A stretch of DNA of 47,526 bases, from NCBI RefSeq assembly GCF_005869225.1, contig NZ_SWFP01000021.1, positions 1 to 47,526 on the forward strand, read 5' to 3'. The DNA is from Dyadobacter bucti (GTDB lineage Bacteria > Bacteroidota > Bacteroidia > Cytophagales > Spirosomataceae). The notes under the pieces were generated by a model. That model was not told the origin of the DNA. It was given only the letters and a program-made list of their open reading frames with translations, and did no database searches. Of this stretch, positions 44,550 through 47,526 are shown piece after piece. Each line of letters begins with the position of its first letter. The first letter of the stretch is position 1. The translations under genes were made by a program, and so were the position numbers.

Positions 44550-45794
44550 TTACTGGCTGGTAATTATCGCTTCGGCGGCTAACCTTCCGCTTTTCATGGC
44601 CGCATTGATCGATCCGTTCATCAAATGGTCTCCGCAGATAAAGCAATGCGGACTCAGCCGACTCGCTGAGGCTCCCAAGTCATTGGTGATCCGCTCAACC
44701 TGGGGTAGGGCGTAGCCAATATGATAGGTTTTTAAATGTTGCCACTGTATCGCCTCTGGAAACCAGGCTTTCATTTCATGCAGAACATCTGCCTGCAGGT
44801 GCGCGCTATCGGTGTTGGAATGATCGCCGATCAGTGATAAGGAAATTAATGATGTACCATTTTGGGAATAACCTGGTGCAATCTGGTTCATCACAGCCAT
44901 GTTATTAACCAGTTTCTGCGGTGCCGGATTTAAAGCAATCAAGGGCGCAGTATAAGGTTTACGATCTGTAGTAAAATACATATTGGTAACCGAATGGTAG
45001 GCTGACGGTATTTGCCAAAACGGGCTGGGTACTTTAAGCTGGTCTGTGGCTATCAAAATACTTTTAGCCTTAAAGACCTGACCAGTAAATGTTTTTACAT
45101 CGTTTCCGTCGATAAAAACTACTTTTTGCCCGAAACAGATCTCTTCCGGGCTAAGTCCGTCTGCGAGCTGCAAAGGGATCATTCTCATTCCCTTGGCGGG
45201 AACAGCTGCATCGCCCTGGCTGAACATTTTAAATACGAATTCAAACATCCGGCTGGAAGTGCTCAGCCTATCTTCCAGGAAAATCCCTGTCATGAAGGGT
45301 TTGAAAAACTGGCTGATGATCCGTTGGCTAAATCCGGACTCTTCCAGATATGCCAGTGTGGTCGCTTCATTGCCTGCAAAAATTTCATCAATACTTTTGC
45401 CGGTGAGCTTCAGCTTCAATCCTAGCATCCGGATTTTATCGGCGAATGTACCCGCAGGTGATGCCAGTGTGCTCATCAAGGCACCGGGTTGCCTGAGCGG
45501 ATCGCCAATTTTTGTGATACCGCGTGTATTGAGTATCAATGCGCCGGGATCAAATCTTTGCAAATCCAGCGCGTCGTAATCCAAAAACCTTTTCGTTTCC
45601 GGATAAGCCGTTAATAAAACCTGGAATCCCCTGTCCAGCAGGAAGCCCCCTACCTCTTCCGTTCTCACTCTGCCGCCTAACTGGTCAGAAGCTTCCAGTA
45701 TTTTTACTGATTTTCCAGCAGCTTTTAAAACTTTTGCAGCTGTCAAGCCTGCTAGTCCTGCACCGATAATAATGACGTCTGTAATTTGTTCCAT
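44550..45794 (-). CDS. FAD-dependent amine-oxidase/phytoene-desaturase-like oxidoreductase
   Basis: A 414-residue flavoprotein. The FAD-binding Rossmann motif IIGAGLAGLTAAK (about 9-21) is followed by LEASDQLGGRVRTE, the GG doublet region of amine oxidases and carotenoid desaturases. FLLDRGFQVLLTAYPE and the C-terminal SPHCFICGDHLMNGSINAAMKSGRLAA FAD-closing segment (given here from about 380, in two overlapping parts) complete the family pattern. The substrate is not known. It lies 5 bp after the flavin reductase gene, which could be a partner, and 11 bp before the MarR gene. Confidence 0.88.
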   Translation of the reverse strand: MEQITDVIIIGAGLAGLTAAKVLKAAGKSVKILEASDQLGGRVRTEEVGGFLLDRGFQVLLTAYPETKRFLDYDALDLQRFDPGALILNTRGITKIGDPLRQPGALMSTLASPAGTFADKIRMLGLKLKLTGKSIDEIFAGNEATTLAYLEESGFSQRIISQFFKPFMTGIFLEDRLSTSSRMFEFVFKMFSQGDAAVPAKGMRMIPLQLADGLSPEEICFGQKVVFIDGNDVKTFTGQVFKAKSILIATDQLKVPSPFWQIPSAYHSVTNMYFTTDRKPYTAPLIALNPAPQKLVNNMAVMNQIAPGYSQNGTSLISLSLIGDHSNTDSAHLQADVLHEMKAWFPEAIQWQHLKTYHIGYALPQVERITNDLGASASRLSPHCFICGDHLMNGSINAAMKSGRLAAEAIITSQ

Positions 45795-45799
45795 CGCTT

Positions 45800-46447
45800 T
45801 CAGCCGGGACGGTTTAGTTCCTGGGGTTCGATACCGGGTTTAGCATAAGCCAGCCGTCCGAGAGCCTCGGGCAGGAAATAGGCATCCAGCCCCGCTACGG
45901 CCACCGTTTTTGCCTCGACGTGATCTACGGTTCCGTCTTCGTCAATGAGCACATCATCAATCAGAATTTCGACAATTTCCCCAATCACAATCGTGGTGCG
46001 GTTGATTTCCATAGGAATGGTCTCACGTAGCTCTAACCCGATCCGGACCGTCGATTGTTCGACAAACGGAGCTTTGAACCCAGCTACATATTGTTCGTTA
46101 AATCCACAGATATCAAATTCGGAAACGCCGGACGGGTAGCTGGCGCTGGTTTGATGCGCCTGCTTAAACCAGTCGGGCAGGACGTTATTGAGGGTGTACT
46201 GCCTGGTTGCCCGTATATTGTTTAGCGTGTCGTTGTGATCGCGCCCGGGCCGCATCACCAGCCCGACGAGGGGTGGACTGGCACCCAGGTGAAAAGCCGA
46301 ACTGATAATACAGAGGTTGGTATTTCCGGCTTCGCTGACGGTACCCAGCAGATTCAACGGCTTATAGCCGATCAGACTGTTGATCAGGCATATGCGATAT
46401 TGTTTTTCCAACGCGGCAATGTGATCGCCTTTGATATTTGTTGTCAT
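45800..46447 (-). CDS. Flavin reductase family protein
   Basis: A 215-residue FMN-binding split-barrel protein of the flavin reductase-like family, expected to reduce FMN or FAD with NAD(P)H. Seen features are an N-terminal strand NLLGTVSEAGNTNLCIISSA, PPLVGLVMRPGRD, TLNNIRATRQYTLN and the FDICGFNEQYV region, which in the family line the flavin pocket. It starts a three-gene operon with the FAD oxidoreductase and MarR regulator. An AT-rich region with a promoter match lies about 100 bp upstream. Confidence 0.85.
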   Translation of the reverse strand: MTTNIKGDHIAALEKQYRICLINSLIGYKPLNLLGTVSEAGNTNLCIISSAFHLGASPPLVGLVMRPGRDHNDTLNNIRATRQYTLNNVLPDWFKQAHQTSASYPSGVSEFDICGFNEQYVAGFKAPFVEQSTVRIGLELRETIPMEINRTTIVIGEIVEILIDDVLIDEDGTVDHVEAKTVAVAGLDAYFLPEALGRLAYAKPGIEPQELNRPG

Positions 46448-46530
46448 ATGAAGCGGTTTTCAATGTTCCAAGCCCTGACGCAAACTGTCTAAGGGAGTGT
46501 CGTTCGGCTCAGGAGGCCCTCAAATTGTTA

Positions 46531-46576
46531 AATATAATACGATATAAAACTATATTCTAAATTATATTACAAAAAT
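46531..46576 (-). promoter_or_regulatory. Candidate promoter and operator of the flavin reductase operon
   Basis: On the minus strand TTTTTG (46576-46571) and TAGTTTTA (46553-46546) are 17 nt apart, close to the Bacteroidota -33 and -7 elements. Overlapping them, AATATAAT (from about 46532) and ATTATATT (to about 46569) form an inverted repeat, a plausible site for the operon's MarR protein. Confidence 0.35.
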
Positions 46577-46786
46577 ATACCAATATTTTACCGGGAATCG
46601 GGGTCGTCTATTCTTTAACCCCGGCTCTCAGGCACATCGCGCAGACCACCCCCAAAGGGTGGCGACACCACTGCTATTTCACGGGCAGGATCATAGAAAT
46701 ACTTAAATAAAAAATTAAAATATTGATAATCCACAAAAAAGAAATACTATTACATGAATATCTAACTATTACTATACAACCAACCA

Positions 46787-47526
46787 TTGGAAACATTACG
46801 AAAAAACATCTACAATCACATCCGCGCCAGTTTTGTAGTCTTTCCACTTGTACTTGCCATCCCCAATGCGCATGCTCAGGAAGTGATTGATGCTTCGGGT
46901 GGTGTGGCAACAGGGTCCGGAGGTACAGTCAGCTACTCGCTTGGGCAGGTGGTTTACACTTTCAACACCGGGGACGGGGGTATGGAAAACCAGGGCGTGC
47001 AGCAGCCGGTGGATTACACCTCGCTGCCGGTTACACTGGCTTATTTCGAGGCAAGCGCTGTCGATGATCAGGTGCAGGTGCGCTGGGAAACAACGTCGGA
47101 AGAAAACAATGATTTTTTTACCGTTGAAAGAAGCAGGAACAGCATTGCTTTCGAAGAAGTCACAACAGTGAAAGGGCCTGGCAACAGCAGTACCGTCAGA
47201 AAATACAGCTGGACGGACGCTTACCCTCTCGCGGGCATCAGCTATTACCGCCTCAAACAAACCGACTTCGACAAGTCTTTCACCTATTCTACAATAAAGG
47301 CGGTGAAAATCAAATCCCTTTCAAAAGGTGTCGTAGTGTACCCAAACCCGGTCACTGACTACCTGGTCCTGAAGGATGCAGACGAAGGCAAAAGCCGGTC
47401 TTACAAAATCTTCGATATCAAAGGAAGGTTGGTTGAAACCAGGGAATTTCCGGATGGAGAAAGGAAAATCGACATGACGCATCTTTCCCCTGCCGCCTAT
47501 GTGATACATTATATTAATAACAGCGA
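46787..47526 (+). CDS. T9SS type A sorting-domain protein (3' partial)
   Basis: The frame is open from a stop at 46763 to the end of the window, giving 246 residues. There is no ATG before the signal peptide, so TTG at 46787 is the likeliest start. The N-terminus has a signal peptide ending NAHAQ; the next part has GGTVSYSLGQVVYTF and GVQQPV, seen in many secreted Bacteroidota proteins. A beta domain of FN3-like type follows (VRWETTSEENNDFFTVERS, YYRLKQTDFD). The C-terminal sorting signal has VVVYPNPVTDYLVL, YKIFDIKGRLV and LSPAAYVIHYI, cut a few residues before its natural end. It should be secreted by the type IX system and displayed at the surface. Confidence 0.85.
   Translation, partial: METLRKNIYNHIRASFVVFPLVLAIPNAHAQEVIDASGGVATGSGGTVSYSLGQVVYTFNTGDGGMENQGVQQPVDYTSLPVTLAYFEASAVDDQVQVRWETTSEENNDFFTVERSRNSIAFEEVTTVKGPGNSSTVRKYSWTDAYPLAGISYYRLKQTDFDKSFTYSTIKAVKIKSLSKGVVVYPNPVTDYLVLKDADEGKSRSYKIFDIKGRLVETREFPDGERKIDMTHLSPAAYVIHYINNS

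Noticed and set aside
46796..47260. 154-codon minus-strand frame
   Set aside because: It is antisense to the T9SS substrate, whose plus-strand frame has a signal peptide and a sorting domain.

Overview
The window looks like chromosomal DNA of a Bacteroidota bacterium, most likely a Dyadobacter-like member of the Cytophagales. The evidence is a T9SS-type C-terminal sorting domain, a TonB receptor with a carboxypeptidase-like N-terminal domain, FAS1, 7TMR-DISM and LytTR families, Gfo/Idh/MocA proteins with Tat-like leaders, weak Shine-Dalgarno sequences, and several TAnnTTTG (Bacteroidota -7 type) promoter elements. The genus is inferred; no database was searched.

Layout: 1-432 is the end of an rRNA operon (23S 3' end, a spacer holding a copied piece of 5S, the 5S gene, a terminator). 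529-12681 is mostly housekeeping and accessory metabolism: an MscS channel, a luciferase-like monooxygenase, a TonB receptor/PepSY iron-uptake pair, DUF2200, a DHFR-like reductase, two small lipoproteins, a MocA-type oxidoreductase and a DinB-fold protein. 12720-22992 is a dense minus-strand signalling block: a five-PAS hybrid kinase with a degenerate receiver, overlapping a single-domain regulator; then three paralogous 7TMR-DISM kinases packed around one NarL-type regulator, with the first kinase lacking its ATP-binding motifs.

23122-33778, divergent from the kinases, is a probable plus-strand envelope operon. It holds a broken lipoprotein/lipocalin gene, a large lipoprotein with Ig-like repeats, a secreted protein, an OmpA-family protein, two paralogous outer-membrane barrels and a 955-residue TPR protein. 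Three of these carry paired copies of a ~55-residue beta-rich module, and the secreted protein and TPR protein appear to share a second domain. This kinase-plus-envelope block is the best candidate in the window for an undescribed system.

34090-36135 carries a small heat-shock protein, a small unknown protein and a CPA2 antiporter. 36136-39131 is AT-rich and gene-poor, with a small unknown protein and a lone receiver. A PAS-AraC regulator follows, then a LytS/LytTR two-component system in an operon with an outer-membrane barrel protein carrying the same ~55-residue module, a two-FAS1 lipoprotein, a flavin reductase/FAD oxidoreductase/MarR operon, and a T9SS substrate running off the end of the window.
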